Positions 15,963 to 25,522 are shown, counted from the first letter of the stretch. The stretch: DNA of 64,000 nt from Thermovenabulum sp049701175 (GCF_049701175.1 NZ_JBNATW010000004.1:1-64000); one strand, 5' to 3'. The notes: a model not told the origin generated them from the letters alone. A program made the numbers and translations.

Positions 15963-16805
15963 ATGATAATAACAGTATGGGGACAAGGAGGAAATGTTGG
16001 TAAAAGCGTAATTTCACTAATATTATCAAGATTTCTCGGCAAAGATAAAGATAAAAAAGAAAACAAAAAAAATAATGTACTATTAATCGATTTGGATTTA
16101 AAAAACCCTTCGCAAAACATTTATCATAATGACATAAAAAACACAGCAACTATAGATAACATTTTAAACTACGTTAATATTACCAATAATTTAGAAAAAA
16201 TAATTGTAAACAATGTAATAAGCCACAAGGATCATGACGTTTTATATGGCACTAAAATGCCTGAAAAGAGCTTATATATTCAACCAGAACCGCTTCAAAG
16301 AATAATTGAAGAAGCCGAAAAATTATATAAATCAATTGTAATTGACACGCATAATGTAATTGACAATGCAGGAACATATATAGCTATAGAAAAAGCAGAC
16401 TTAATAATAACAGTCGTTACACAAAACATAAAAGACATTATTTTATTTAATCAAAATCACATTTTCAAAGGCCTTACGGAAGATAAGGCTATCAAATATG
16501 TAATAAACAAATATGATGAAAAAAGCAAATTAGATATTAATACAATTAAAGAACTCATCCAAACAGATAGTATCTATACAGTTCCAGAATTTACATCAAT
16601 GTTAGCAGACATGGTAAATGCAAGAATGTTGCACAGCATACCATTAGAAGAGGCAGAGATGAAGGAAATCAATAATAGCATTTCATTTTTAGTTAGAGAT
16701 AAAGACAATGAAGGAGAAACAGCATACAATCCTGATATAGATGAAATAAAAACAACAAAAAAGAAGCGAAGCATATTTAATTTTGGTAAGTTAAACATCT
16801 TCTAA
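15963..16805 (+). CDS. MinD/CpaE-like ATPase of second Tad cluster
   Basis: 280 residues from ATG 15963; AGGTGAGG ends 10 bases upstream, and GTG 15948/ATG 15954 are too close to it. The N terminus is MIITVWGQGGNVGKS, a deviant Walker A in which the signature Lys of KGGxGK is Gln. LIDLDLKNPSQNIYHND and VIDTHNVIDNAGTY follow MinD order. No receiver domain is present. By position it is the TadZ/CpaE equivalent. The lost signature Lys may alter dimer-driven ATP hydrolysis. The C-terminal ~40 residues are basic and may bind a partner or membrane. Confidence 0.75.
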   Translation: MIITVWGQGGNVGKSVISLILSRFLGKDKDKKENKKNNVLLIDLDLKNPSQNIYHNDIKNTATIDNILNYVNITNNLEKIIVNNVISHKDHDVLYGTKMPEKSLYIQPEPLQRIIEEAEKLYKSIVIDTHNVIDNAGTYIAIEKADLIITVVTQNIKDIILFNQNHIFKGLTEDKAIKYVINKYDEKSKLDINTIKELIQTDSIYTVPEFTSMLADMVNARMLHSIPLEEAEMKEINNSISFLVRDKDNEGETAYNPDIDEIKTTKKKRSIFNFGKLNIF

Positions 16806-16829
16806 AAGATCGTTCAGGGGGCAAGCATA

Positions 16830-18209
16830 ATGAAAAACTTAAAATATTATATAGGGGAAACACAGGAAGAAAAATTTGATATAAATAAAATAATGCATAA
16901 AAAAGCATGTTATTATGAAGATGGTTTAGAGGATCGTCTTTATGAGCAAATAGAAACAGAAGTTATTGAAATGCTAACAAATTACATAGGGACTAACAAA
17001 GAAGTAGAAATGCATCATGAAACGATGATAGAAGCCTCCCTTGGAAGTGAAGATGCAGAAAAAATAATAAAAAACAAGATTAAAGACATAATATCAAAAA
17101 AACATAGGACATTACCAATTGATAGAATCGAAAAATATACCAAAAAGATATACGAAGAAAATTATGGTTATGGGCCGATACATGATTTAATAAAAAATCC
17201 CGAAATAAATGAAATATGGGTAAACGGAGCCAGTCATATATACATAGAAAAAATGGGTAAAAAATATCGAGTTAACAAATGTTTTAAATCTGATGAAGAT
17301 GTAATAAGAGTAATAAGATTACTACTTGCACAAGACAAAATAGACATAAACGCACAGCAACCAATGCATGAAGCAAAATTAAAGGATGGGACAAGAATAA
17401 CCGCACTAATACCTCCAGTAGCTAAAAAACCATATATAAATATAAGAAAATTTAAGGCATTTAGTCCAACAACAGATAATTTGATAAAAGCAGGAACATT
17501 AACAGAAGAAATGGTAGAATGGCTAAGCAAGATCGTAAAAGGAAGAGCGAACATATTAATCATTGGTGAAGCAGGAGCAGGCAAAACGAGCCTGTTAAAA
17601 TGGCTTATAAACTTTGTCAACCCTGAATTGAGAATAGGTACGCTTGAAACAGATTTTGAATTAAATCTTGAAGAAATATATCCTGAGAGAAATATATTCT
17701 CATATGAGGAACATATAGAATTAAACATTACGTTAAACGATCTTTTTAGGAAATGCCTAAGAAGCTCACCCGATATAATAATTGTTGGTGAAGCGAGAGG
17801 AGTTGAAGCAGACGAAATGATACGTGCAATGAGACGTGGGCATCCGGGAAGTATGTCTACAATACACACAAACTCTCCGGAAACAGCTATAGATGACATC
17901 GCAGAAATGATTAACGAAGATGGCAAACGAAGAGATCCTGTACAATTAAGATTTAGAGTAGCGTCTGCAATTGATGTAATAATACAAATACACAGAATGC
18001 ATGATGGGGTAAGGAGAGTAACAAGGATAACAGAAGTCATTAGTGATTTTAAAACACAAGAATATAGATTCAATGATATATTCTTATACAAAATAGACCC
18101 GGAAAAACCTTATATAGGACAATTTGAAAAAGTGGGGAATATAAGTGATAAATTAAGAAATAAACTGAACTTTTATGGTTTATCTATACAAGAATTGGAG
18201 GGATTATAA
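16830..18209 (+). CDS. Second TadA/CpaF-type ATPase
   Basis: 459 residues. NYGYGPIHDLIKNPEINEIWVNG leads into Walker A GEAGAGKTSLLKW near residue 248, RKCLRSSPDIIIVGEARGVEADEM and the His-box GHPGSMSTIHTNSPE. It is a full-length motor ATPase, clearly distinct from the first at 2310, with a 459-residue form typical of a different branch of CpaF proteins. It sits in the order MinD, TadA, TadB, TadC, pilins, so it powers a second pilus or secretion system. The site AGGGGGC... lies before ATG 16830. Confidence 0.92.
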   Translation: MKNLKYYIGETQEEKFDINKIMHKKACYYEDGLEDRLYEQIETEVIEMLTNYIGTNKEVEMHHETMIEASLGSEDAEKIIKNKIKDIISKKHRTLPIDRIEKYTKKIYEENYGYGPIHDLIKNPEINEIWVNGASHIYIEKMGKKYRVNKCFKSDEDVIRVIRLLLAQDKIDINAQQPMHEAKLKDGTRITALIPPVAKKPYINIRKFKAFSPTTDNLIKAGTLTEEMVEWLSKIVKGRANILIIGEAGAGKTSLLKWLINFVNPELRIGTLETDFELNLEEIYPERNIFSYEEHIELNITLNDLFRKCLRSSPDIIIVGEARGVEADEMIRAMRRGHPGSMSTIHTNSPETAIDDIAEMINEDGKRRDPVQLRFRVASAIDVIIQIHRMHDGVRRVTRITEVISDFKTQEYRFNDIFLYKIDPEKPYIGQFEKVGNISDKLRNKLNFYGLSIQELEGL

Positions 18210-18211
18210 CA

Positions 18212-19132
18212 ATGAATGAATCTCTTTTTACAAAAATGTCATATACAACATTTATAGCAGGTATTTTAGTATTCGTTATAATAAAAGTATATGAAATATT
18301 CTCACAAAGAAGAATAAAACGTTTATTAGGATTTAACAGAAAACAAGAGAAAATAATAGATGCAATTATACATAAAAGCAGGATATTAAGGAAATACATG
18401 TACAATATGGAACAGGCACTAGCATACTTAAACAATGATAAGATATCGGCAGAAAACATTATAAAAATACAATTGTTTTTGCTTTTTATTTCCTTTGGAT
18501 TAACGATATATCTTCGTAATATATATATATTCATTCCTATGACAATATTATTTTTATGGGTACCGTTAATGATAATAAACGAAATAAAAAATAGGGCTAT
18601 TGATGCTTATGATAAACAGGTATTAGATTTTATTCAAATATTTTCATCGGAACTTGCAGCAACAAAGAGTGTGATAAAAGCACTGGAAAAAACAACAAAA
18701 AGAATAGAACCACCATTAAGATATGAACTAGAAAAATTGGTTTTAGCAATACATACTGGAGAAAACCCGACAAAAGCATTAAACAAATTTAAAATAAGAG
18801 TAGAGAATAAATGGATAAAAATGTTATCAAACCTAATAAGCATATATTATGAAAAAGGCGGGGAATTAGTGCCATATATAATAAGATTGGGAGAAGACAT
18901 TACAAACGAAAAAATAATAATACAAAAAAATAAAACAGAAATAACAACGATGAGGTTAACAAATACTGTAATTAATTCACTACTACCTTTGTTTTTGGTC
19001 ATTAATATTGTCTTAAATCCACAAAGCATAGAGTTTTTCAAAAATACAGCAACGGGCAAAATACTCCTTACGATTACTGTAATTTTAACACTAATATCCT
19101 TTTATCTAACACAAATGATTGTAGAAAGTTAA
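18212..19132 (+). CDS. TadB-like membrane protein, second cluster
   Basis: 306 residues with membrane segments near residues 8-25, 85-120 and two at the C terminus, flanking a T2SSF-type cytoplasmic domain (IFSSELAATKSVIKALEKTTKRIEPPLRYELEKLVLAIHTGENPTKAL). It begins 3 bases after the TadA stop with GGAGGGATTA as ribosome site, so translation is coupled. It is the first half-platform of the second motor. Similarity to 4174 is by layout rather than by obvious identity. Confidence 0.82.
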   Translation: MNESLFTKMSYTTFIAGILVFVIIKVYEIFSQRRIKRLLGFNRKQEKIIDAIIHKSRILRKYMYNMEQALAYLNNDKISAENIIKIQLFLLFISFGLTIYLRNIYIFIPMTILFLWVPLMIINEIKNRAIDAYDKQVLDFIQIFSSELAATKSVIKALEKTTKRIEPPLRYELEKLVLAIHTGENPTKALNKFKIRVENKWIKMLSNLISIYYEKGGELVPYIIRLGEDITNEKIIIQKNKTEITTMRLTNTVINSLLPLFLVINIVLNPQSIEFFKNTATGKILLTITVILTLISFYLTQMIVES

Positions 19133-19152
19133 AAAATGGAGCTGATGAATAA

Positions 19153-20241
19153 ATGAGTTATAATAATATAGAATTAATATACCTGTGGGGATTCAGGATA
19201 GCAGTAATTTTAATAGCTATAGCTTCATTAATGAGTGGCAAGGATAAATTATCAAATTTCAGGTACAACTATTATAAAGCCATTGAAAATAGTAACGAGG
19301 CTAATTTATTTACAAAAATATTAAACAGTTTATCGGCTATTAACTTCATAAAAGTATTTATACCTAAAGAAAATAGTCCAAAATATAAAAGGATGGATGA
19401 ACTCGTATATACTGCAGGAAAGCCTTTTGGTTTAAGTACAAAAACTGTATTCACTCTTAAAATATCCCTTGTATATATTTTTATATTAACATTTGGCATT
19501 TCGCTAATGGCCCATAAAATACCATATATAATAGACATAGCAACAAACACAATAACAAAGCAAGCAAAAGAAGTAACTGGAGTTTTAAGTGATGCAACAA
19601 AATTGATGGATAACAATTCTATAACATTAAATCAGGGAGGCGTAATAGTAAAAGAAATAATAAATAAGTCTCCGCTAACAACAACTATTATAGGATATGT
19701 ATGGTCGTTGCTAAAGGCAGCAATCGTGCTGCTTTTTATTTATAATATCCCTAATTTAATATTATTATACATGGCAAATCATAGAAGGAAGGCGATATAT
19801 GATGAGCTGATTCTTGTTGAAAGGTGTCTTGTTTTAATGATGGAAGCTGCAACAACATCCGTTTTTGAAATTTTAACCTCTATTATTCCTATAACAAATT
19901 ATCTAAAAAATCATTTTATAACCTGTGTCAATGAATACTATATAAATCCAGAAAATGCTATTAAAAATCTTGCTAACAGGATTAATACAAAAGAATTTGA
20001 TACGATAGCAAGAGCTATGATCTTGATGGAATCATCTGAAAAAGCATATACAATAGAGATAATGAAAAGCATCCTAGATCACTATAAAAAGATGAAATTA
20101 TTAGAAGCAGAAGAAAAAATAAAGAGAAAGCCGATATTAATGACTATACTTATGGTATTTCCATTAATAAGTTTCGGTATTATTTGGTTAGCCCCTTGGA
20201 TATACAATTTCATGAAAACTATAAAAATATCATTATTTTAA
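19153..20241 (+). CDS. TadC-like membrane protein, second cluster
   Basis: 362 residues, longer than the first TadC (290). Membrane segments lie near residues 10-25, 100-120, 180-205 and at the C terminus (PILMTILMVFPLISFGIIWLAPWIY). The cytoplasmic part (LVERCLVLMMEAATTSVFEILTSI...DTIARAMILMESSEKAYTIEI) follows the T2SSF pattern weakly. An extra periplasmic-side stretch (TKQAKEVTGVLSDATKLMDN...) between helices explains the added length. It follows the TadB-like gene by 20 bases, closing the motor genes. Confidence 0.78.
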   Translation: MSYNNIELIYLWGFRIAVILIAIASLMSGKDKLSNFRYNYYKAIENSNEANLFTKILNSLSAINFIKVFIPKENSPKYKRMDELVYTAGKPFGLSTKTVFTLKISLVYIFILTFGISLMAHKIPYIIDIATNTITKQAKEVTGVLSDATKLMDNNSITLNQGGVIVKEIINKSPLTTTIIGYVWSLLKAAIVLLFIYNIPNLILLYMANHRRKAIYDELILVERCLVLMMEAATTSVFEILTSIIPITNYLKNHFITCVNEYYINPENAIKNLANRINTKEFDTIARAMILMESSEKAYTIEIMKSILDHYKKMKLLEAEEKIKRKPILMTILMVFPLISFGIIWLAPWIYNFMKTIKISLF

Positions 20242-20287
20242 AATTGATAAAATTTAAAATTAAAATAAAAGGAGGAAGGTTTTAATT

Positions 20288-20491
20288 ATGCTAAAGAAAA
20301 TTTTAACCAAAATTTTAGGTGAAAAGAAGGCATTTCAAACATTAGAAACCGTAATAATAGCCGTATTAATTGCTGCACTTGCCGTAGGTGCAATAGGGAT
20401 AATAGGAAACAAGGTAAAAAGCGATGCACAAACTAATACTAACACTATCAGCACAAAAGTAACTAACTCAATAAATAGTCTTTCACAATAA
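20288..20491 (+). CDS. Flp-type pilin, second cluster (1)
   Basis: 67 residues. The leader ends LGEKKA and the mature part would begin FQTLETVIIAVLIAALAVGAIGII, giving Glu at mature position 5 as in classical type IV pilins, with Ala rather than Gly at the cleavage site. A short Thr/Asn/Ser-rich tail follows the helix. AAAGGAGGAAGG gives a strong ribosome site and a terminator follows at once, as for the pilin of the first operon. Confidence 0.82.
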   Translation: MLKKILTKILGEKKAFQTLETVIIAVLIAALAVGAIGIIGNKVKSDAQTNTNTISTKVTNSINSLSQ

Positions 20492-20517
20492 AAAAGAGGG
20501 CACGTGCCCTCTTTTTT
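20491..20517 (+). terminator. Terminator between pilin genes
   Basis: A perfect palindrome AGAGGGCAC/GTGCCCTCT (20495-20512) flanked by A-run and T-run. It follows the pilin stop codon directly and may let pilin transcript exceed that of the genes downstream. Confidence 0.9.
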
Positions 20518-20585
20518 GTTTATGTGTGTGTTATATTTGTATTATATAGGTGAGAAGAAAAACTTATAAAAGGAGGAGAAACGAT

Positions 20586-20786
20586 ATGCAATGGATATAT
20601 AAGACCATACATGAAATAAAGAGCACATTTAAAACAAGAAAAGGAGTTATAAGCATAGAATTTATTATTATAACAGTATTAGCAGCAGCATTAGCTATTG
20701 GCATAATAAGTATAATGGGGCCTGCAATAAAAGGGGTAAGCCAAAATGTAACAAACACCATAACTAACAGAGTAGTAGGGCAATAG
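20586..20786 (+). CDS. Flp-type pilin, second cluster (2)
   Basis: 66 residues from ATG 20586, chosen over an upstream in-frame ATG because AAAAGGAGGAG lies just before it. The leader ends FKTRKG and the mature sequence begins VISIEFIIITVLAAALAIGII: Gly at -1 and Glu at +5, the textbook prepilin site. The tail (SQNVTNTITNRVVGQ) resembles that of the pilin at 20288 (TNTISTKVTNSIN), so the two probably arose by duplication. Confidence 0.85.
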   Translation: MQWIYKTIHEIKSTFKTRKGVISIEFIIITVLAAALAIGIISIMGPAIKGVSQNVTNTITNRVVGQ

Positions 20787-20815
20787 TTAAAACAAATAAT
20801 GGGAGAAGATGAAAA

Positions 20816-21283
20816 ATGTTAAGCAGGGTAAATAATAAAAAAGGGTTCGTAGCAATATGGGAATTAATAATATGTTCTACATTAATAGTTTTTTTTATGT
20901 TTTTCCCAGCAGTAAATTTTTCGCTAAATTACAAGAAAGCACTCCTTGAAGACACAAAAGCAATAGCACTCCATTATGCAGCAGTAAACGGAGGAGTAAC
21001 AATGACCGTTAAAAACATGATAAATACAGAACTTCAGTTAAAAGGATTTGATATAAGCAAAGTAATTATAGAAAGCAATACAGACGACACAAATATAAAA
21101 TACAAAACTGATCCAGACCCAATGATTTATATAAAAATAAAATATCCTGCAGATGATGATGTAAAACTGTACAAAGGACTATTAAAAATAATTGGTTACG
21201 GACTAACGGAACTGCCGTATCAAGGATATACAAGATGGTATTACCAAGTGGAAGGGTATATAATGAGCGAAAAAGTACAGTAA
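20816..21283 (+). CDS. TadE-like pseudopilin
   Basis: 155 residues. Leader MLSRVNNKKG, then FVAIWELIICSTLIVFFMFFPAVNF, a single hydrophobic helix with Glu at mature position 6, followed by a beta-rich exported part. This is the TadE/TadF layout: minor pilins that may start or cap the pilus. It lies 30 bases after the second pilin and 18 bases before another pseudopilin. Confidence 0.75.
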   Translation: MLSRVNNKKGFVAIWELIICSTLIVFFMFFPAVNFSLNYKKALLEDTKAIALHYAAVNGGVTMTVKNMINTELQLKGFDISKVIIESNTDDTNIKYKTDPDPMIYIKIKYPADDDVKLYKGLLKIIGYGLTELPYQGYTRWYYQVEGYIMSEKVQ

Positions 21284-21301
21284 AATAAGAGGGATAATGA
21301 A

Positions 21302-21844
21302 ATGATAACAAAAACAAGCACTTTTTTAAAAAGCCGAGATGGAAGTTTTATAATTATGACAGTTATAATCTTCATGGTCTTATTCCCTTTTATTTTCCTT
21401 TCCCTTCAGGACATAACAAATATTTATATTTATTCAAAACAGTTAAAAATAGCACTTGACGCAGCAACAAAATCTGCTTGTTTGGCGATGAAATTTGATC
21501 CTGATAAACTTGCACAAGGCATTGTAGAAGTAACAAACATATCAGATGTTCAGCAAAAATTCAATGATGTATTTAACGCAAATACAAGCAATATCTTTAA
21601 TAACTCAAGACTCGCATATAAAGGAAACTTTATTAAAATATACACATCAACTACTCAAGCAAAAATACCGAATATAGGTGAAATCCCAAGTTCAATAACG
21701 ACCCAAACAATACAAGTAACAGTAACCAAACCGTCTGTATTTGCAATAGCAAGGTACGATTACAAAACATTTCTTTTTGGGAAAAGCATTTCAATAATTG
21801 CAGTAAGCACGTCACAACACACAATTAAGGGTATAACTCCTTAA
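21302..21844 (+). CDS. TadE/TadF-like pseudopilin
   Basis: 180 residues. Leader SRDG, then SFIIMTVIIFMVLFPFIFLSLQDI, followed by LKIALDAATKSACLAMKFD, a pattern of TadE/G proteins just after the helix. The rest is Thr/Ser-rich and probably extracytoplasmic. It ends 24 bases before the secA-like gene and is part of the same run of genes. It lacks Glu at +5. Confidence 0.7.
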   Translation: MITKTSTFLKSRDGSFIIMTVIIFMVLFPFIFLSLQDITNIYIYSKQLKIALDAATKSACLAMKFDPDKLAQGIVEVTNISDVQQKFNDVFNANTSNIFNNSRLAYKGNFIKIYTSTTQAKIPNIGEIPSSITTQTIQVTVTKPSVFAIARYDYKTFLFGKSISIIAVSTSQHTIKGITP

Positions 21845-21867
21845 AAACAGGAGGGTCAACAACAACA

Positions 21868-23901
21868 ATGAACGAAATAGAAAAATACATAGCAAAAGCG
21901 GTAGAAAAGATAGAAGAGAAAATAAAGATTAAACCATATACAACACAAATAAAGGGAGCAATAGAATTAGCAAAAGGGAAAGCCGTAGAAATGAATACAG
22001 GCGAAGGGAAAACTATTGCCATAGCTCTTTCAGTGCCATATATGGCAACAAAAGGGAAGGTATATGTAGTTACTACAAATAACTATTTAGCACGTCGTGA
22101 TGGAATGTATTTAAAAGAGTATTATGAATCAATGGGATTAAAGGTGGCAATAAACAGTCACGATAAAGATAAACGGCAAATATATTCTGCAGATGTTATA
22201 TACACTTCATCATCAGATTTTATATTTGACTATTTATTTAAGGAAATAGGATTATTAGATGTAGAAATACCGCTTGATTGGGCTATACTTGACGAAGTAG
22301 ATTTCATATTAATAGATAGTTCTAACAGCACGTTTTCTGTATCATTACCGGGAATTAGTGAAAGAATAGACGAAAACTTTTATAAGTTTATTTATGAAAT
22401 AAGCAATATTATGAAAGGCAAAAGGATAAGATTTGGAGATTTTATAAAAAATAATTTAGATGAAAGTAGATATGATTTCATTATTGTTCCTTACAACAAA
22501 ACCGTATATCTTACAGAGAAAGGGTACGACTACATTAGCAAAATAATAGGAGAAGACCTACATAATAACATGCTTTTGACAAGAATGATATTAAAAGCTC
22601 TTGAAGCAAAATACCTTTACAGAAAAAACAAGGATTACATCATAGAAGATGGAAAAATAGTTTTAATAAACAGGTATAACGGAAGAATTATGCCAAACAG
22701 CTATCTTGAATCAGATTTACACACAATGATTGAAGTAAAGGAAAAAGTAGCAATAACAGAAAAGCCTTTTATATGCTATACAATGTCATATCCAATATTT
22801 TTCAGGAAGTTTAAAAACATATCCGGCACAAGTGGGACAATAATGGATTCAAAATGGGAATTAAATCGAATATACGGTATGTCATCTATCAAGATAAAAC
22901 CATATAAAAAAGAAAAATATATAGAGCTTGAACCAAAAATATTTTTAACAAAGAACGAAAAACATAGATACATAATAGAATTGATTAAAAAAGAAAGGAA
23001 TAGTAATCAACCTGTAATGATTATTACAGAAAGTGATAACGAAGCATACTTAATACATTTAAAATTAAAAAGAGCCGGGATAAAAAATACATTACTGACA
23101 TCAAAAGGTGAGATTAATGAAACAGAAATAATAAATAATGCTGGCGAAGTAGGCAAAGTAACAGTAACGACAAACATGAGTGGCAGAGGAACAGATATAA
23201 AAATAAAAGATGAAGCATTAGAAGCGGGAGGATTATTTTTAATAATAACAAGCTACAGTATAAGCAAGAGAATAGACAGGCAAGCGAGGGGAAGAACTGC
23301 ACGACAAGGAAATCCCGGCAAGTTTATATTCTTAGCCTCCTTAGAAGATGAGCTTTTTTATTACATGAAAGAAGAAGAAATCAATAAGATAAAGAAAGCA
23401 ATAGAGAAAAATAATAACAAAATGGGAATTAGAATAATTGAGAATGCTCAAAAAAAAGTTCAAGAAAACTTGGAAAAAGGAAGATATATAAAAACAATAT
23501 TTGACGATATAATAGAGCAGTTTAGATTAAGAATAAAAAAAGACAAAGAGATTATAACAAACAAGATAAGAGACAATGATATAAAGGGAATAACAAAAGA
23601 AATAGGAAATAAAACCGAAATAGAAACGGCAATATATAATAGGACAAAGGAATATGGGAAAGATTTAATATTTAGAACAGCAGAAGAAATTATAAATACT
23701 TATATGCTACAAAAATGGGTTTATGCCAAGAATGCAATGGAAGAATACAGAAATGAACTGATATTATCATCCTTTAAAACATCATATGAAGAAATCTTTT
23801 ATAGTTTTATAAATAAATGCGATGAAATATATAAAGAATACTTAAAAGATGTAATAACGGCTGTTTTAACAGCACTTGCAACACTCAAAAAAGTAAGTTA
23901 A
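21868..23901 (+). CDS. Accessory SecA-type preprotein translocase ATPase
   Basis: 677 residues, shorter than housekeeping SecA (about 800-900). Key motifs are all in place: Walker A MNTGEGKTIA near residue 42, TTNNYLARRDGMYLKEYYESMGL, DEVD near 140, SGTSGTIMDSKWEL, MSGRGTDIKI and RQARGRTARQG near 470. The preprotein-crosslinking region is compact and the C-terminal zinc-binding tail of classical SecA is missing. SecA2-type ATPases export special sets of surface proteins. Located between pilus genes and the His-rich surface protein cassette, it may serve these products; that is inference. Confidence 0.9.
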   Translation: MNEIEKYIAKAVEKIEEKIKIKPYTTQIKGAIELAKGKAVEMNTGEGKTIAIALSVPYMATKGKVYVVTTNNYLARRDGMYLKEYYESMGLKVAINSHDKDKRQIYSADVIYTSSSDFIFDYLFKEIGLLDVEIPLDWAILDEVDFILIDSSNSTFSVSLPGISERIDENFYKFIYEISNIMKGKRIRFGDFIKNNLDESRYDFIIVPYNKTVYLTEKGYDYISKIIGEDLHNNMLLTRMILKALEAKYLYRKNKDYIIEDGKIVLINRYNGRIMPNSYLESDLHTMIEVKEKVAITEKPFICYTMSYPIFFRKFKNISGTSGTIMDSKWELNRIYGMSSIKIKPYKKEKYIELEPKIFLTKNEKHRYIIELIKKERNSNQPVMIITESDNEAYLIHLKLKRAGIKNTLLTSKGEINETEIINNAGEVGKVTVTTNMSGRGTDIKIKDEALEAGGLFLIITSYSISKRIDRQARGRTARQGNPGKFIFLASLEDELFYYMKEEEINKIKKAIEKNNNKMGIRIIENAQKKVQENLEKGRYIKTIFDDIIEQFRLRIKKDKEIITNKIRDNDIKGITKEIGNKTEIETAIYNRTKEYGKDLIFRTAEEIINTYMLQKWVYAKNAMEEYRNELILSSFKTSYEEIFYSFINKCDEIYKEYLKDVITAVLTALATLKKVS

Positions 23902-23941
23902 TAATAAAAACTATTAAGGAAAGATAGGAGTTGTTTTTATT

Positions 23942-25222
23942 ATGGTTGCAAAAAAGAGGACTGTACATTTTGCTATTGTATTAGCGATAATTATTGTGTT
24001 TTTGATAACGGGCATATATTTAATAAATACAAGGAAAGTAAACATATATATATCAAATAATCTTATAAGCAAGAATGCATATATAATAAATGGCAAAACA
24101 TACGTTCCGCTTGAAGATATTACCAAAGCATTGAATTTATACAAAAAATGGGATGCCGAAAATAAAATAGTAGAAATAGAACCAAGCACATCTGAAGAAG
24201 AAATAGCGAAGAAAATAGCAGAGAAAGCTAATGAACTGATAGAAAATGGCGAAGCAAAGAATCCCTATGAAAATCCTATGGCTATTGTAAATTATGGATT
24301 AGTAGGAGAAGACGATGAAAAATATTATTATGTTTTGTATAAAGAACCACAATTAAAAAATATGCTAGGGGATAACAGAATTGTAGCTGAAGACAAAAAA
24401 ACAGGAAAGATAGAAGAGATAACAAAAGTTGACGCATCCTCAATATACATAGATAAAGAATATGTATATTATGTGACAAGAGGAGAATATGGAGGAATGG
24501 TAATAGACAATACAGAGTATGATGGAGTAGTAGGGATATATTCTTACAATAAGATAACCAAAGAAAAAAAGATAATTGCAAAAGAAAATGCATATGGTCT
24601 TTGGGGCAAAAGTGATTATTTATATTACGTATCACTCGATAATAGGAAAAATCTTTGTAGGATTAAGAAAGATGGAACAAACAAAGAAGTTATTATACCT
24701 GTATCTATTAAAAACTTTTTCATATATAAGAACTATATATACTACGCTAAAGAGAATGAAAAAGGAATATATAGATATAACATAAAAGACGGAGACACTA
24801 TTAAATTTGCGGAGAACGTTGAAGCATCTTCTATAATAGTGAACGAAGGAAAATTATACTTTGTAGATGTTTCAGACAGCGGAAGATTAAAAATGAGTGG
24901 GTTGAGGGGGGAAAACATTACTGTTGTAACAGAAGACACGGGCTTGTCTAATATATCAATCGTAAACGAAGGTAAAAGTAAGGCATTATATTATGTTCAC
25001 ATTGCTGTTGATTTTAATGCTAAAAAGCCAAAAGTCTACGATGAAATTGTGCGGTGCGAAATAAAAGATGGCAAAGCAATTAAAAGGAAAGTTATAATGA
25101 AGAACGATGATTATACTGCATTATGCGTATCAAGTGAATATCTAATAGTAGGGGAAATACATTCAAAAAATATAGATGGCAAACCTATAAAATATAACGA
25201 AATAAGAAAATACAACAAATAA
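23942..25222 (+). CDS. Membrane-anchored stalk plus beta-propeller (DUF5050-like) protein
   Basis: 426 residues. One N-terminal membrane segment (FAIVLAIIIVFLITGIYLI), then a short copper-amine-oxidase-like segment (NAYIINGKTYVPLEDITKALNL), an acidic helical linker, and a long repetitive beta region with SSIYIDKEYVYYV, YGLWGKSDYLYYV, NFFIYKNYIYYAKE and SSIIVNEGKLYFVD, i.e. the 'yIYy' blades of DUF5050-type propellers. It is probably on the outer face of the cell. It is the first gene after secA and precedes the radical-SAM cassette by 45 bases. Confidence 0.78.
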   Translation: MVAKKRTVHFAIVLAIIIVFLITGIYLINTRKVNIYISNNLISKNAYIINGKTYVPLEDITKALNLYKKWDAENKIVEIEPSTSEEEIAKKIAEKANELIENGEAKNPYENPMAIVNYGLVGEDDEKYYYVLYKEPQLKNMLGDNRIVAEDKKTGKIEEITKVDASSIYIDKEYVYYVTRGEYGGMVIDNTEYDGVVGIYSYNKITKEKKIIAKENAYGLWGKSDYLYYVSLDNRKNLCRIKKDGTNKEVIIPVSIKNFFIYKNYIYYAKENEKGIYRYNIKDGDTIKFAENVEASSIIVNEGKLYFVDVSDSGRLKMSGLRGENITVVTEDTGLSNISIVNEGKSKALYYVHIAVDFNAKKPKVYDEIVRCEIKDGKAIKRKVIMKNDDYTALCVSSEYLIVGEIHSKNIDGKPIKYNEIRKYNK

Positions 25223-25267
25223 AACATAGAAAGGAGGAAACACCTTTTTAAAAGGTGATTTTCGCAT
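25223..25267 (+). promoter_or_regulatory. Hairpin hiding a ribosome site ahead of the rSAM cassette
   Basis: Between an upstream AAAGGAGG (about 25230) and the ATG at 25268 lies ACCTTTTTAAAAGGT, a hairpin whose 3' arm contains the AAGGTGA that is the correctly spaced ribosome site. Pairing would hide it, so translation of the cassette could be conditional. Confidence 0.5.
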
Positions 25268-25519
25268 ATGATAGAACACATTGAACTTAATAATAGAGAT
25301 TATGCCTTATTTAAAGATTATTTAAGCTTCATAAAAAGAAAGAAAAAAACGAAAGATGCATTTAATGTTGATGTAAAAATAGACGATAATAAAAAGATCT
25401 ATTGGACTGATCCCAAGATAGGAAGAGTAGAGATGCCATTAGACATATTTATAAAAAGATTGCAAGGAGAAATAAAAATATATATTAAGAGGGAAACGAT
25501 GAAAGAAGGTGTACAATGA
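25268..25519 (+). CDS. Small protein at head of radical-SAM cassette (HxsD-like position)
   Basis: 83 residues, charged, with a likely mixed alpha/beta fold (HIELNNRDYALFKDYLSFIKRKKK ... VDVKIDDNKKIYWTDPKIGRVEMP). In His-Xaa-Ser systems a small protein of similar size, HxsD, precedes the two radical-SAM enzymes. The position fits, but I cannot confirm homology. It may be the peptide-recognition partner for the enzymes. It ends 3 bases before the rSAM gene. Confidence 0.6.
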   Translation: MIEHIELNNRDYALFKDYLSFIKRKKKTKDAFNVDVKIDDNKKIYWTDPKIGRVEMPLDIFIKRLQGEIKIYIKRETMKEGVQ

Positions 25520-25522
25520 ATA

